Part shown: one piece after another, positions 11,900 through 23,169 of the stretch
How the letters are laid out: each line of letters opens with the position of its first letter
How positions within the stretch are numbered: the first letter of the stretch is position 1
Assembly (NCBI GenBank): GCA_941918925.1
Contig: OW799237.1
Location: 10,583,201 to 10,647,200 of the forward strand
From: Phyto melanocephala
Taxonomy: Eukaryota > Arthropoda > Insecta > Diptera > Rhinophoridae
Length of the DNA stretch: 64,000 bases
Reading direction: 5' to 3'
Notes under the pieces: generated by a model
The model's input: the letters and a program-made list of their open reading frames with translations, nothing else
The model's database searches: none
What the model was told of the DNA's origin: nothing
Translations under genes and position numbers: made by a program

Positions 11900-13000
11900 T
11901 ATTGTATGCCATTTTGTAGTGGCGGCCATTGTGGATTTTACATTTTCAATAGTGTATTATACTTTGATTGTCCAATCCTTTAATTTGATACCCACGTTGA
12001 CTTCCTCGGTTGTCTAGAAGCTGTAGAAATCGATTTTAACTTGAAAATTGTAAAAAAACAACGAAACAGTTGTATTGCGGTCCTCATATCTCAGTTAGGT
12101 TTTTATCGACTTATTAGCTTTTTCACCAAATGAGGCTTGCAATATGGTGTCTTAAGTGTGTTCACAAGTAATTTAGAAGCTTGCAAAACTTTTTTTTTTA
12201 AATTTAGTTTTTGTAAAAATTTTTGCCTATAACTTTGCCGGTTTGTGTCTGATTTGTCCAAGATTCTTTTCGAATATCTCTAGTGGCGTACTACTAATAA
12301 ATTTTCGTAGGCTGTGTGCGTAAATGTAAATTTTTGTGGTTAAAATATGACAAAAGGAAGGTGGACTTGTTGATTTGCTTATTGCTCAGAATGTTGTGAA
12401 GCGATTTTATTGGATTTTAGTAGCGACTTATTCCTGTACACTTTTCAAAAGATTAATTTTACATGCAAATCTGTGCTACATGTGGGTTCTTCTAAAAGTT
12501 GATTTAAGCAAACACACGGACAGACGGAAAAAAGGACAGATGGAAAGAAGACAGACGGAAAGAAGGACAGATGGAAAGAAGGACAGACGGAAAGAAGAAC
12601 AGACAGGACAGACGAAAAGAAGGACAGACAGAAAAAGAGGACAGACGGAAAGATAGACAGTCAGACAAACGAAACGATTGCACCAACACAAGGACAAATG
12701 GAAAGAATGACAGACAGAAAGAAGGACAGACGAAAAGATTACACCAACACAAGGACAAATGGAAAGAACGACAGACGGAAAGAAGGACAGACGAAAAGAA
12801 GAACAAACACGACAGAAAGACAGACGGAAAGAAGGACAGACAGAAAAAAGAACAGACGGAAATATAGACAGACGAAAAGATTGCATTAACACAAGGACAA
12901 ATGGAAAGAAGGACAGATGGAAAGAAGGACAGACGGAAAGAAGGACATACAGAAAAAAGGACAGACAGAAATTTCTTAATGGACTCCTAAGCTTTTAGAA
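11900..13000 (+). repeat. Dispersed repeat copy carrying the expanded CAGACGG minisatellite
   Basis: Recurrent landmarks in the same order are shared with copies at 8570-8850 and 46640-47870: GTGGCGGCCATTGTGG (11920), CTCATATCTCAG, CTATAACTTTGCCGGT, TTCTAAAAGTTGATTTAAGC (12490), ACACGGACAGACGG, and then the array. No coding sequence is seen in any copy, so this is a non-autonomous element of unknown class. Confidence 0.6.
12513..12972. repeat. GACAGACGGAAAGAAG minisatellite with higher-order units
   Basis: Tandem 16-bp units of GGACAGACGGAAAGAA, with variants, fill about 460 bp. A longer segment, CACCAACACAAGGACAAATG, recurs at roughly 12681, 12750 and 12886, which shows a ~70-bp higher-order unit. 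Several open frames on both strands run through the array (Lys/Arg/Asp-rich one way, Ser/Phe/Cys-rich the other). They are by-products of the repeat. Confidence 0.92.
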
Positions 13001-13484
13001 AGTACAGTCTCGTCGGCATAACTATTTTGACAAGAAAACAAATCATTTTTTTTTTTTCAACTTTAAAAATGCTTTATTGAAATTTAATTGTAGAAGTCTT
13101 ACATTCATTATTTTAAAATACTTCTCTATGAAATTTTACTAGCATTTGGACATGTGCATTACTTAGCAAAAGCTAAACTCTTAAGTTTGTTTTGTATTGA
13201 TATATATGGAATATCCTAATAGTCTTAGTCTTAAATCATGCTTCTCTCAAGCGTCGCCGAGTCATTCGCTCAATAATTGAAGTATTAAATGACTTATTAC
13301 ATTCATCTGTGGCACCTTTAAGTTTTAACTGAACTGTCTGTTTTAAATTTTCGCAAAGATGATTAGGTCTTCGATTAGAGTTGTTTAGCGTTTCGCGTTA
13401 GATCGCGGTAAATTTTTGTACATCATTTTTGTTTTTGAAATTTCTTTATTTGATAATAAACAGTTTGACGCGACAAATTGAACT
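13001..13484. other. Single-copy-looking DNA, no gene seen
   Basis: Slightly less AT-rich patch at 13240-13430, with no open frame or recognisable motif. Confidence 0.45.
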
Positions 13485-13648
13485 CGTGTAATAAGTAAAG
13501 TGATATAAAAACAATATCTGAGTGTATTTAAATAAATAAAGTGCTCTTAATTTTATAACTAATTTCAACTGTTTTTGATTGCAATAAAAGAACTCAAGGC
13601 TTATTTAAAGGAAATAATCCAACGTTTATAAAAGGCATAAACGTAACA
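13485..13648 (+). mobile_element. 3' fragment of an LTR (same family as 19255-19763)
   Basis: About 160 bp starting GTGTAATAAGTAAAGTGATA match the last third of the solo LTR at 19255-19763, including AATAAATAAAGTGCTCTTAA and the terminal ATAAACGTAACA at 13648. After it comes ATAT, the same flanking tetramer seen at the other copy. The 5' two thirds of the LTR are missing. The break is near 13484. Confidence 0.82.
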
Positions 13649-14610
13649 ATATTGTTGTTGATGTGCACCTTGTTGTGAGCAAAGCTGAGGTAACGGTATC
13701 TTATCAAAATAATTCTGCCTCCGACTGTATGAACTTTGTGAAGTGGAAAATCAATATTCTTAAAATTACAAACCGTATGAGTAAGCTGTATATACCATTG
13801 GCACCACAGGTGAAGGGTATAATAAATAAAAAAGTTTTACGGGATTAGTGTCATTACAATTATTTTATGTTAAACATAAAGTTGCCTACATTTAATATAT
13901 TTTCGAGTATACCATTTTATAGGCCAAAATATTTTTCTCTACTCATATGCCTTTCATTAGACACTGTTTATTGCCACCATCCATCTTCTTGTTATATGTA
14001 TCTAACTGCATACATTATCACATTTTATTATACATTAAGATTGATGACACGAACTGCTTAAACAATTTAAAGGGAGTTCAGTTCAGTTGGCTTACAAACA
14101 ATTTTTTTTGAGTTCAGTTCAGATGGCTTACAAAAAATGTTTTTGTTTTACACACATTCATGTGTTCTGACAGAAGAATGTGTTGCATGTTGTGCCTGCT
14201 TTTTATTATTTGAAAGAAATTAAAGTCGATTATTTTATGGTGCCATAAAATATTTAAGAGTCATAATAGTTTCTTTATATGACTAGTGAAGTGGTGGTAG
14301 TGCTACCTAATGCCAATAACTTAAATACATAGTTAGCTTGTTTGTTTGTTTTTGTTTTGGTTTTGTCAACAATGTAGACAAAGTTATGGCAGGTTATAAT
14401 ATTATTGTTGTTAAAACTGTTGCATAGTTCTAGGCTAAAAAGGAAATAAATATGTTTTTTTTAGTGTCGATTGACATTTCCATGGAATTTTCTTTCGTGC
14501 TTTTTTCTGTTTTCTTATACATTTCCTTTTGGTTCTTTCAACTAAAGTGTATGTATACAATAAAAAAATAATCAAACTAAATCCAGAGAAATTTGAAATT
14601 AAACCACTTA
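13649..14610. other. AT-rich DNA, no gene seen
   Basis: The dispersed-repeat tail motif CTGTATATACCATTGGCACCA ... GTGAAGGGTAT at 13785-13822 resembles 47833-47870. A GAGTTCAGTTCAG ... GGCTTACAAA duplication occurs at about 14074-14100 and 14111-14135. No coding gene. Confidence 0.5.
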
Positions 14611-14619
14611 TGTAGTCAG

Positions 14620-15820
14620 TTTCCCTTAAAGGTATTTGTCTTTTGTAAACAAGAAAGTTTAGCCAGGGAGATTATATGACTTTTTATCTACGGAAGTAAC
14701 AGAAATCAAGGACTTTTAATTTTTCACATTCACAGTTTAAGTAAAAATTTACCTTAAGGCATAGTTTTTTTAGTTGAGGTAGATTGTCAAAATAATTATG
14801 GAAATTAGGACATTTACCGGGATATATTTAAAAGTGCTAACATTTCAAATTATACCGAGTGAAGAAGTAATTCCTTAAGGAGAGTTTTTTTTTATAATTT
14901 CTTTTAGTATTAAAAGTACAGTTACAGTTTAATTACTACATTAATTTAAAATGTAAAATAAAAATTTCCCTAAAGGGATTTTATTTTAATCTCTGGAAAT
15001 TAAAATAATTTTTGTTTAAATTTAAAACTTAACAGTGAATGCATAAATTTGTATTTATTATTATGTAGATGCCGTAGCGTATGAAAATTTCCCTTTAAAG
15101 GATTTTTGTTGTGAGAGCAAAATTTTTTTTTTTTTAGCGGATATAAATTCTGAAATGAGCTTTATCATGTTAAAAAAGGGTATTAAGTGTCAAATTTAAA
15201 TTTCTTTTAAAGGGAAATTTTAAAAATTTTTATTTGCATGTATAAATAATAAAAAATGTCATAAAATGTAATAAAATTTTCTTGTACCCTCATCTAAAAA
15301 AATTTCCCTTTTTAGGGAAATTTTTTTTTAAGATAAAATTTAAAAATATTCATTCACTAATATAAAAAAATATTGTTAAAAAGATTATATGTGCTTAGAT
15401 TTGTGTTGGTAGGATGAAATATATAAATATCCTTCTAAAGATTTTTTTTTTATTTTAAGAAATTTCATAAAAGTTTTTTAATATAAAAATTCTAAATAAA
15501 TGCATAATATGTGCTCACATAATTGGTGGTGTCATGTAAAAAAAAATTTCCCTTTTGAAAATTTTTCGGTTAAATACGGGATATATAAAAAAATGTTTAC
15601 AAAAGTATTAATTTAACAGGTAATATTCTTTAATGCAAGATTTTTTTTGTAAATTAAAATTTCCCTTAAGGGAAATTATTTAAATTTTTGAAGCGAATTT
15701 TTAAAAATTTCTTATGACTAAAAGATTTTAGCAAATCTTTTTAATTTTCCTTAAAATTGCGATCGATAGAAAGTTAAACAAAAAAATACTTTTAAAGGAA
15801 ATTTTTTATTAAAGGGGAAA
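14620..15820. repeat. ~117-bp-period array of a palindromic TTTCCCTTAAAGGGAAA motif
   Basis: A palindrome-like motif, best seen as AAATTTCCCTTAAGGGAAAT, has centres near 14625, 14754, 14875, 14970, 15094, 15208, 15311, 15435, 15554, 15667 and 15792. Mean spacing is about 117 bp (range 95-129). DNA between the centres is AT-rich and diverged. This looks like an old tandem satellite in which the dyad has been kept better than the spacer. Confidence 0.72.
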
Positions 15821-17460
15821 TTTTTAAAATTTTCATTAAAAAACATAAGTAACAGTCAATTTAATAAAAACACATTTATTGTGTTTTGATATAAAAATCC
15901 CTTCATATTCTTATAGTTTCCATTTTTTTGAAAAGTTTTGTTGAAATCTTAAAAAATTTTTTTGCGTTGTCAACTCTTTGATGAAATTTCTATAACACTT
16001 TCTCTTATGAGTAGGGTATCTCTGACAGGAGTGAGTATATTTTAGCTGTTTTTTAACTAAATAATTGTAATGACTTAGCGTGACTACTGGGTCACATTTT
16101 ATTCTCTCTTTAACTGCATTAATTTGTTCGTTTACTCAGTCAAGCAGTCGTTTCATGAAATTGTTGAATTGTATGCTTTTAATAGTCATACTGTTGCATG
16201 ACTGCATGCGAAAATGTGGCAAATTTTAGTACAATTTAATTTAGCGTCAGTTTTTGTTGTTGTTTTTTCCTTCTCCTTTTTCACTTGTAAAAACAGGGTT
16301 TTTCTTCTGTATGCAAAACTATTTAATAGAATTTTTGTATCATGCATTGGGGTGAAATTAACATTTTCATTGTGTATGAAAAAAACTTTAAATCATTTAT
16401 TTTTAAAGGGGACTTATAGAAGTAAGTTAGCAAACAAGAGTGATTTGTTAATACGTACATACAAGGAAGATCTACTAAAAAAAACATTGTGACATTTGAA
16501 ATAATTTGGTCAAGTAATGCAAGTACGTATGTGTGCGTGCATGCACTATGTATAAGAAATACAAGTGGTATACGTAATATTGATTTATTTGAAATATTTA
16601 TTTTGTGAACTTAATCCTATGTTTTGGGGAATTTTAGAATTCAATGGCATTTTAAGTTTAATCACTTTTTGAGAATATTGATGTCGTAACATACCTCACA
16701 TTGTTCAGTATACGTTAGATATGTTTTAAATTTTCTATTTTATTTTAATTACACAAAACATTTGGAAATTTGTTCGTTTGACCATCACAAAATCTCTAAA
16801 CAATTTTCATGACATATAAAAGTAAGATTGATTGGAGGTTGTTTTGCGGTAAAATAAACAAAATTTTGTTTTGTAATAAATTGAAAATAAATATTGAATA
16901 ATATTGCAAACAAGAAATATTTGGCTAAATTGTTGGTGTTAAAAAAATCTTAATAAATTTTAATATAATCTGTAAAGAGGTTAAAAGTTTGATTGAATGT
17001 AGCAAGTCCGGAGTTTATAAAACAATATCTAGTCTTATATTCGTTTGATGTACATATTGAACAATTTATCAAGAATATGGGGATACAAATATCACTCTTA
17101 CCATCTGTAGTTCAAAGAAACAGAAAATTAATAAAAGATTTCTAAGCAAATAACAATGCTTCATTAGGCTGTCACAAATTTCATGTTCCAGCAACAATAT
17201 TGTTTAGTGTAATACTTACTTATATTGTTCTATAAAATATAAAGAAGAAATATTGTTACTTAAGAAATCTGTGAGTGGGTATATCACATTTATTTTCCGC
17301 TATTCAAATTGAATATAAACCCACATGGTCCTTCAATAATATGAAGACTTTGGAAAATTTATAAATTAGGCATTATGTAAAATTTTTCTGGTGGGTGGAC
17401 GTAAAAATGGAATATACATACTCATTGCTATCGATTATTTTATAAATATATTTGTAAAAT
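15821..17460. other. AT-rich DNA, no gene seen
   Basis: No coding exon or RNA gene recognised. An open frame at 16214-16492 is hydrophobic at its N-terminus but has no recognisable domain and AT-driven composition, so it is not called. Confidence 0.5.
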
Positions 17461-17464
17461 AGTA

Positions 17465-18640
17465 ATTTGCCTACCATCATCCAAACGCCCAAACCCAAAA
17501 CGCCTAAACCCAAAACGCCCAAACGCAAAAAAATAGAAAAATGAAATTTCGACTATGGGTTCCTTTTCTGATGATTCGATATTTAAGATTACCTTTAAAT
17601 TCTAATATGATGGTTGGTTGGTTACCGTGGTAGTTCGCTGCTCGCAAACAGTCAAGTAGAGTCCGTATGACTCCTTTTTGACAGGACCACATCACTCGTC
17701 AGCTCCAATATATCTCAGAATAAATCCAAGAGTAAATATACTAGATCCACCCCGTGGCCGTGAGGTATCTCAGTAGATAATTCAGTCCAACTTCAGATAT
17801 CGCAGAGGGGTCATCCAGTACATATTTGCCCAGAAATCTGTGTCTTTTAGCCGCCAGTACAGGACATTCGCAGAGAAGGTGGAAAACCGATTCCTCTTTT
17901 TCTATATCCCGACAGCTGTGACAATGGAAGTCCGAGTCGACTTGCATGTTTGCCTAACATCCAGTGACCCGTCAATACCGCCAGCAACCTCGATATGTCC
18001 CTCCGACTTCGACTAGTAAGTTGCAATGTACATCTTGCATCAAAAGAGGGCCACGTAAGCCGTGCCACCCTACACGTGCTCAGCCCACGCCACCTGTCAT
18101 CGGCCTTCCGGAGAAAGTGTCTGGAGATTCTGCTTTTAATAGTCCCTAACGGGATTGCAACTACACTTGCGATAGAGATATCCAAAGCAGATCCTCTCTT
18201 GCTTAGCTCATCAACCCGCTCGTTACCAAAGTGGTCCTTATGGGCAGGAACCCAAACTAGAGTAAAGTCAGCCCGTTGACCAAACCTTGACAGTTCCTTT
18301 ATACATTGGCTAACCAAATTAGAGTGCCGCCTGATTGTCGACAAATATACCAATATTTCCGTGGATATTCCTGTCATTCAGAACCTTACATGCCTCCCTG
18401 ATAGCGAGTATTTCCACCTGAAATACGCTACAGTCATCCCGAAAGCGGAAAATGAGCTCAATTTCTGGTCCATCAGAGAAGACACCGGATCCAACACCAC
18501 ACCACCACTAGAACCGTCAGTATAGATCCTGGTGTCAAAGCTCCCCAAAAGGTCACCCCCATTCCACTCATTCCTGGAGGGAATTAGAACCCTGTACGCC
18601 CCATCAAAGTCCATGTTTTGGTACTTTACGAAAATATATT
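17465..18640 (-). mobile_element. 5'-truncated non-LTR retrotransposon (I/Loa-like, RNase H end)
   Basis: Distinctly GC-richer than its surroundings, with transposon coding content on the minus strand and none of the reverse transcriptase or endonuclease. The reading frames cover only the RNase H domain and the C-terminal cysteine cluster. The 3' end near 17465-17525 carries short direct repeats of a GTTTTGGGTTTAGGC-like unit (minus strand) instead of a plain poly(A). The 5' end, near 18640, is an abrupt drop into AT-rich DNA, as expected from incomplete reverse transcription. No target duplication was found. Confidence 0.8.
17741..18614 (-). pseudogene. LINE ORF2 C-terminal remnant: RNase H plus Cys-rich tail
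   Basis: Three frames join to give the end of a LINE polyprotein. 18614-18378 contains RIYTDGSS, the start of RNase H with its first acidic residue. 18377-17847 contains VWVPAHKDHFGNERVDELSKRGSA, the last RNase H helix region (usual form VPGHxxxxGNExADxLA), followed by LLAVLTGHWMLGKHASRLGL. 17947-17741 contains CHSCRDIEKEESVFHLLCECP, the C-x2-C ... H-x4-C cluster typical at this place, ending LTATGWI. Frameshifts occur near 18378 and 17945. No polymerase motif is present. The clade (I, Loa or Outcast) is a guess from the RNase H plus tail layout. Confidence 0.78.
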
Positions 18641-18713
18641 ATGAGGATTTTGGCACTATTTTTAAATTGTCGTACATAAAGAGTAAAAATTTTCCCTCTA
18701 TTTTTTTTTAGAA

Positions 18714-18801
18714 AATTTTTTATAATAGAGGACGTGAATTGATTGATTATTGCCTAAATTTTTTTATAATAGAGGGCATGAATTGATTAATTATTGCCTA
18801 A
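18714..18801. repeat. Tandem duplication of a ~44-bp unit
   Basis: TTTATAATAGAGGACGTGAA ... TTATTGCCTAAA is followed at once by TTTATAATAGAGGGCATGAA ... TTATTGCCTAAA. There are two copies with few mismatches and no coding content. Confidence 0.75.
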
Positions 18802-19254
18802 AATATGGACAATTATGAGGGTGACATTTTTTAGAACTTCTAGTGTGACTAAAAAAGTATCCAAAAGGGGTCCATTTAGTAGTAATAAAATATATCCTTT
18901 TTTGGATATGTAATATTTTTATCAATAGTGGGTAACGTATGAAAGGGAATAATCCATAGAAATAAGAAAAATAAATGTATATGTCATAATTTATTTAAAA
19001 CATTTTCCTCAAACTTGTTTTCATTTTTATAAAAATTTTTTTAAAACACTTTAAAAATAATTATTGATGTTTGTGTCTCTATGTATTTTTATCACATGAC
19101 ACAAGGATATCAAAGAATTGAATAGTTAAAGGATTTTTCTTTTTTGTTATGATAAATTAGGATAAAGGGACAAAAATTATTTTCTTAGTTCGCCAGGTCA
19201 AACAAAAAAATGTCCTTTGAAAATTTCCTCTTTAAAATTTGAATTGAAATATAT

Positions 19255-19763
19255 TGTTACAGATTTATTTTTTAAGTAGCTTAATTTACATTATAATTTA
19301 TTTTAGTTGTAGTAGTTTAAGTTACTGTAGTTTTATTTGTATTAGTTTATTTCGCTCGAACATGATGTTTGTTATTATGTGTAGCATACTTTTAGGTACT
19401 TTTATTATTCCTGCATATTACTTCACGTGTTAATTTAAATGTAACGGTTTTCGAATGTACTAGAATGTACATACGAGAACTTTGTTGAATGTTACCGAAC
19501 ACCACTATGTTACTATATATAGCCGAACAACACAGCTAACAGGACCAGTATTACAATAGAGCTTGTAAAGTGTGTATCAAAGTGAGTTTGATAACCATAA
19601 GTGTAATAAGTAAAGTGATATAAAAACCATATCTGAGTGTGTTTAAATAAATAAGGTGCTCTTAATTTTATAACGAATTTCAAGTGTTTTTAATTGCAAT
19701 AAAAAAACTCAAAGGATATTTAAAAGAAATAATCCAACGTTTATAAATATTATAAACGTAACA
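19255..19763 (+). mobile_element. Solo LTR, gypsy-like, ATAT target duplication
   Basis: A 509-bp unit begins TGTTACAG and ends CGTAACA, giving the TG...CA ends and TGTTAC/GTAACA inverted termini of an LTR. It is flanked by ATAT at 19251-19254 and 19764-19767, a 4-bp duplication as made by gypsy-type integrases. Internally there is a TATATATAG box at about 19514, a downstream initiator-like CAGTATTAC, and AATAAA at about 19648. This order suggests U3-R-U5. No gag, pol or second LTR is adjacent, so it is a recombination-derived solo LTR. The 3' third recurs at 13485-13648. Confidence 0.85.
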
Positions 19764-19769
19764 ATATTT

Positions 19770-19999
19770 TAAAAATATTGGGTTAACCATTTAAAATTCT
19801 CAAATTAAACTACCGATTACTTTGGCTGTAAAAGGTGGAATAACATTTTTATTTTTTTTTGATTTTTAGTTTTATATTTCGTCTTTCGCAAATTGTTGTG
19901 TTCTATATGTATAGGTTTTATATGTCACATGGAATACAATAATTTACAAACGACGATTTGACGTTTGCAAAATGGGATGCTATACGCTCGAATCAAATT
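19770..19999. other. AT-rich spacer
   Basis: No gene seen; it may include the undefined 5' end of the following mariner relic. Confidence 0.4.
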
Positions 20000-20450
20000 G
20001 GTAAATATTAAAAACTTACTTCCAAAGTTGAATCTTTATTGCAGACTCTACGAAATTTATGTGGACAATTTTCGAAAAAGATCGGTCTTCAGTTCAGATT
20101 TTGCTTCAATTTGTGCAGAGAGTTAATGAAAAAGGATCGTTATTGGACAAAGCAACTGGTGTAGGTTCTCGTCCAGTGCGTTCAATCGAAAACAGTGCTG
20201 CTGTGGCTGATAATGTGCAAGAACATCTATCAACATCATTTCATCATCGTTGCTAGAAACTGAACATTTCTCGCAATTCTCGCACTTTTTTGAAAAAATA
20301 TAGTTAATCGAATGAGGCATTGCCGACCCAATCATGGTAGTCACATGAATGATATTTTGTTCGATTGTAAATGAAATTTTAAAAGAAATTTTAAAAAGCA
20401 ATTACTACTTTTTATAGTCGATTCAAATTCAAGAAATTTAAATAACACAC
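20000..20450 (+). pseudogene. Internally deleted mariner transposase relic
   Basis: At 20059-20256 the frame reads FVQRVNEKGSLLDKATGVGS, then RPVRSIENSAAVADNVQEHL, then STSFHHRC. This is the linker between the helix-turn-helix and catalytic halves of a mariner transposase. After a stop it goes to an SQQLNIS-like segment and then jumps to MRHCRPNHGSHMNDILF-like coding near 20310-20365, the extreme C-terminus of the family. The whole DDE core is absent. ACACCCTG at about 20448 may be the right terminal repeat. The left end was not located. Confidence 0.68.
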
Positions 20451-21857
20451 CCTGTATATTCAGCATTTTTACCACTTTTAAAAATTTCAAGGATACGAAA
20501 GGATACAATTTTCAAAGAACATTTTTTTCTGTCATACAAACAAAAAAATATTTTTTATGGACGTATTATTCCCTCTCATGCGATAACCATATTGATATAA
20601 AAACTTGCATATAAATTTATAACAAAAATTACCTTGTTTCCTTTAAAAATTTTTTTTAGAAAAATGTAAAACTAAAGTGCGTGGGTCTGCTATACGTGTT
20701 TTATAGATTAAAGGCCATATCAAATTTTTCAATTCGATAAAATGCTTGTACTCGATGTAGTCGACTTAACGTGCAAAATCGTGAACTATTTATCTGACTA
20801 AGAAAATTTGTGTGAAGTTTTTAAAATTGTTATTAATTGTTATTATTAAGTTTTTATTTTTAAGTACATGACAGTACAAATTTTTCATAACTTACAACTT
20901 TATCCCCACATAAGCATAAGCTAAATCCGCAGTTGACCTGCTATAATAGTTGTAATCCCAATTAAACACTTTAATCATGTCATTTGATTGCTTGCAAGCC
21001 GATGTTAAGGCATTTTTTATGTGCTTTTGATTGTTAAAAACATTATAAAAATGTTGTACTAATCATGTCCAGAACAACTCGCTAAGCCTTAACTTAATGT
21101 CGAAAATTCCTTTCTTCTCTTCCAAAAAGATTATACCTAAAGCAACATCATCACTCCATTTCGGTATAAGTCTACAATATTCGAGCTTAAAATTATGACC
21201 TAATATAGCCATGCACAATACAATTGTTTGTAACTGTAGAAAAGGACACACAATATTAATACACCATGACAAATAACCTCATCATGTTTACGATTATTAC
21301 TTTGTTTCAGCACACATGGTATTACAAATACTTTTATATGATTTTTGCTCGTACTACATCTATGTAGAGCTGTATTTATGCTAGACATACACGCACACAC
21401 GCACACACATACGACTGTATACGCAAATTTACACAATTCATTATGTGTGAGTGCGTAATTGAGTGTATTTGGTGGGTCGTATTGTAAAATTTTCTCATAC
21501 CTTTTACGTAATGTAAAAGCAAAAAACAGAAATGCAAATTGAGTTTGGCATTTGTGGGCTTTGGGAGAGAACACTATGGGATGATTTTTAAATATTTTCT
21601 AAATTGTTAACTTTAAGAAATTTTTGTAAAATACTGTTAAATGAAATTGTATTTATGATGTAGCAAAAAGTCTAGATTTTAGATGAGAATTTAGTCTCAT
21701 TTTTATTGTCTAATTAAAAAAAAATTAAAACAGACTTATAAACCAAATTTCTAAGAAACTCAGTTTAAAAAATTTTTTTTCAAACATTTAATAATTTTTG
21801 GAAGTAAGACGGTGAGTCCTTAGTATAGTCATTGTTTAATAGTATGGTCTGTGTTGT
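20451..21857. other. AT-rich DNA, no gene seen
   Basis: Alternating (ACACACGC)-type simple sequence near 21385-21410. Open frames on the minus strand at 21063-21574 have no recognisable domain. Confidence 0.5.
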
Positions 21858-23132
21858 GCGGGTGGGCCAAAAGAAACCAAGGGGTGTAAAAGTTTAATAA
21901 CTTTTTCGTTTATTAATTTTTTTATTTTTTCTTTCAGATTATATAGACAACACTTGGAGAATTTGTAATGGAGAGGTTCACAACTGAACAGAAAACCAGA
22001 ACAATAGAATTTTATTATTTAAACCATATGTTCGACATTTTAACGTCAGAATTTCGTCCTCTGAAGCAATGATTCGTTGCTTAGTTGATCGTCATCACCA
22101 ACATGGCAGCGTAACAGATTTGCCTCGAACCGGTAGACCATGCTTAAGTCGTACTGCAACTTACACGAGTACAACAAAGTATTAACAAAGTACCAGAAAC
22201 AACTGCCGGAAGGCGTTCTGCTCAGCTAGGAATGTCTCGTACGTCACTACGGCGCATTTTAAAAAAAGATTTACAGTTATACCCATATAAGCTGCAATTA
22301 ATGCAAGAATTAAAACCCGCAGATCATCGGCAACGTCTAAATTTTTCAGTTAAATTTCAAGAGTTGGCCAGAAATTTAATCAACTTTATTAAAAATTTGA
22401 TTATGAGTGATGAAGCTCATTTTTATTTGAATGGCTTTGTTAATAAGAAGAACTGTAGGTTCTGGTGTTTTCAAATCCAAGAGCCTTTCATCAACGCCAA
22501 TTGCACCCCATCAGGTGTACGTATGGTGTTGGATTACATCTGAAAATGTCATTGGGCCTTACTTCTTTGAGAATGAAGATGGGAGTGCTGTAACCGTAAA
22601 TGGAGAGCGGTATTGGTTTATGATAGAACATTTTTTACGCCCTGCTCTTGAAAACAGACCTGGTATGTGATTTCAGCAGGACGGAGCTACTGTTCATACT
22701 GCCCGAGACACAATGGCACTTTTAAGTCCAATTTTTGGAGAGCGAATAATTTCCAGAAATTCGGAAATTATTTGGCCAGCGCGATCGCCAGATTTGACAG
22801 CACCTGACTATTTTCTTTGGGGTTATTTGAAGGAGCGAGTGTATGTGAACAAGCCAGAGACAAACCTTGAACTCAAGGCAAACATTGTTGCAGAAATTCG
22901 AACGCTACAGCCAGAACAGTTTTGAAAGGTGTTATGGAAAATGCTCTAAAAAGAGCCCATCAGTGCGAAGCTGAAAACGGTGGTCATTTAAGAGATATCA
23001 TTTTTCATACTTAGTGTAAAAAAATTTCCCTTTTGTATTTTATATAATCTGAAAGAAAAAATAAAACAAAAAAATAATAAACGAAAAAGCTATTAAACTT
23101 TTACACCCCTTGGTTTCTTTTGGCCCACCCTG
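21858..23132 (+). mobile_element. Full-length mariner element, D,D41D type, inactive
   Basis: 1275 bp with terminal inverted repeats of about 54 bp: GGGTGGGCCAAAAGAAACCA at the left and its complement at the right, differing by one base over the next 30 bp. The right end is followed by TA (23133-23134), the canonical target. The left TA and outermost base have mutated (GT, GC). The transposase reads left to right and is frameshifted, so the copy is end-complete but dead. It is the best-preserved full-length copy in the window and defines the family. Confidence 0.92.
21968..23012 (+). pseudogene. Mariner transposase, frameshifted (D,D41D)
   Basis: ATG at 21968 starts MERFTTEQKTRTIEFYYLN, the N-terminal helix-turn-helix of this group. 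After a frameshift it reads MIRCLVDRHHQHGSVTDLPR, then from 22232 SRTSLRRILKKDLQLYPYKL and SDEAHFYLNGFVNKKNC (first catalytic Asp). A further frameshift leads to VIGPYFFENEDGSAVTVNGE, FQQDGATVHTARDT (second Asp) and SPDLTAPDYFLWGYLKERVY. Counting from the QQD Asp to the APD Asp leaves 41 residues, so the triad is D,D41D rather than the D,D34D of classic mariner. The tail, HLRDIIFHT, is typical. At least two frameshifts and one stop after NRPGM make it non-functional. Confidence 0.9.
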
Positions 23133-23169
23133 TAGTATGTAGACGGTATAATATAAAATATAGAGCATA

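Noticed and set aside
12375..12998. Several overlapping Lys/Arg-rich and Ser/Phe-rich open frames up to 138 codons
   Set aside because: They lie across a 16-bp minisatellite; open frames on both strands follow from the repeat unit.
16214..16492. 92-codon open frame with hydrophobic N-terminus
   Set aside because: No recognised domain, AT-driven composition, and no splice or promoter context.
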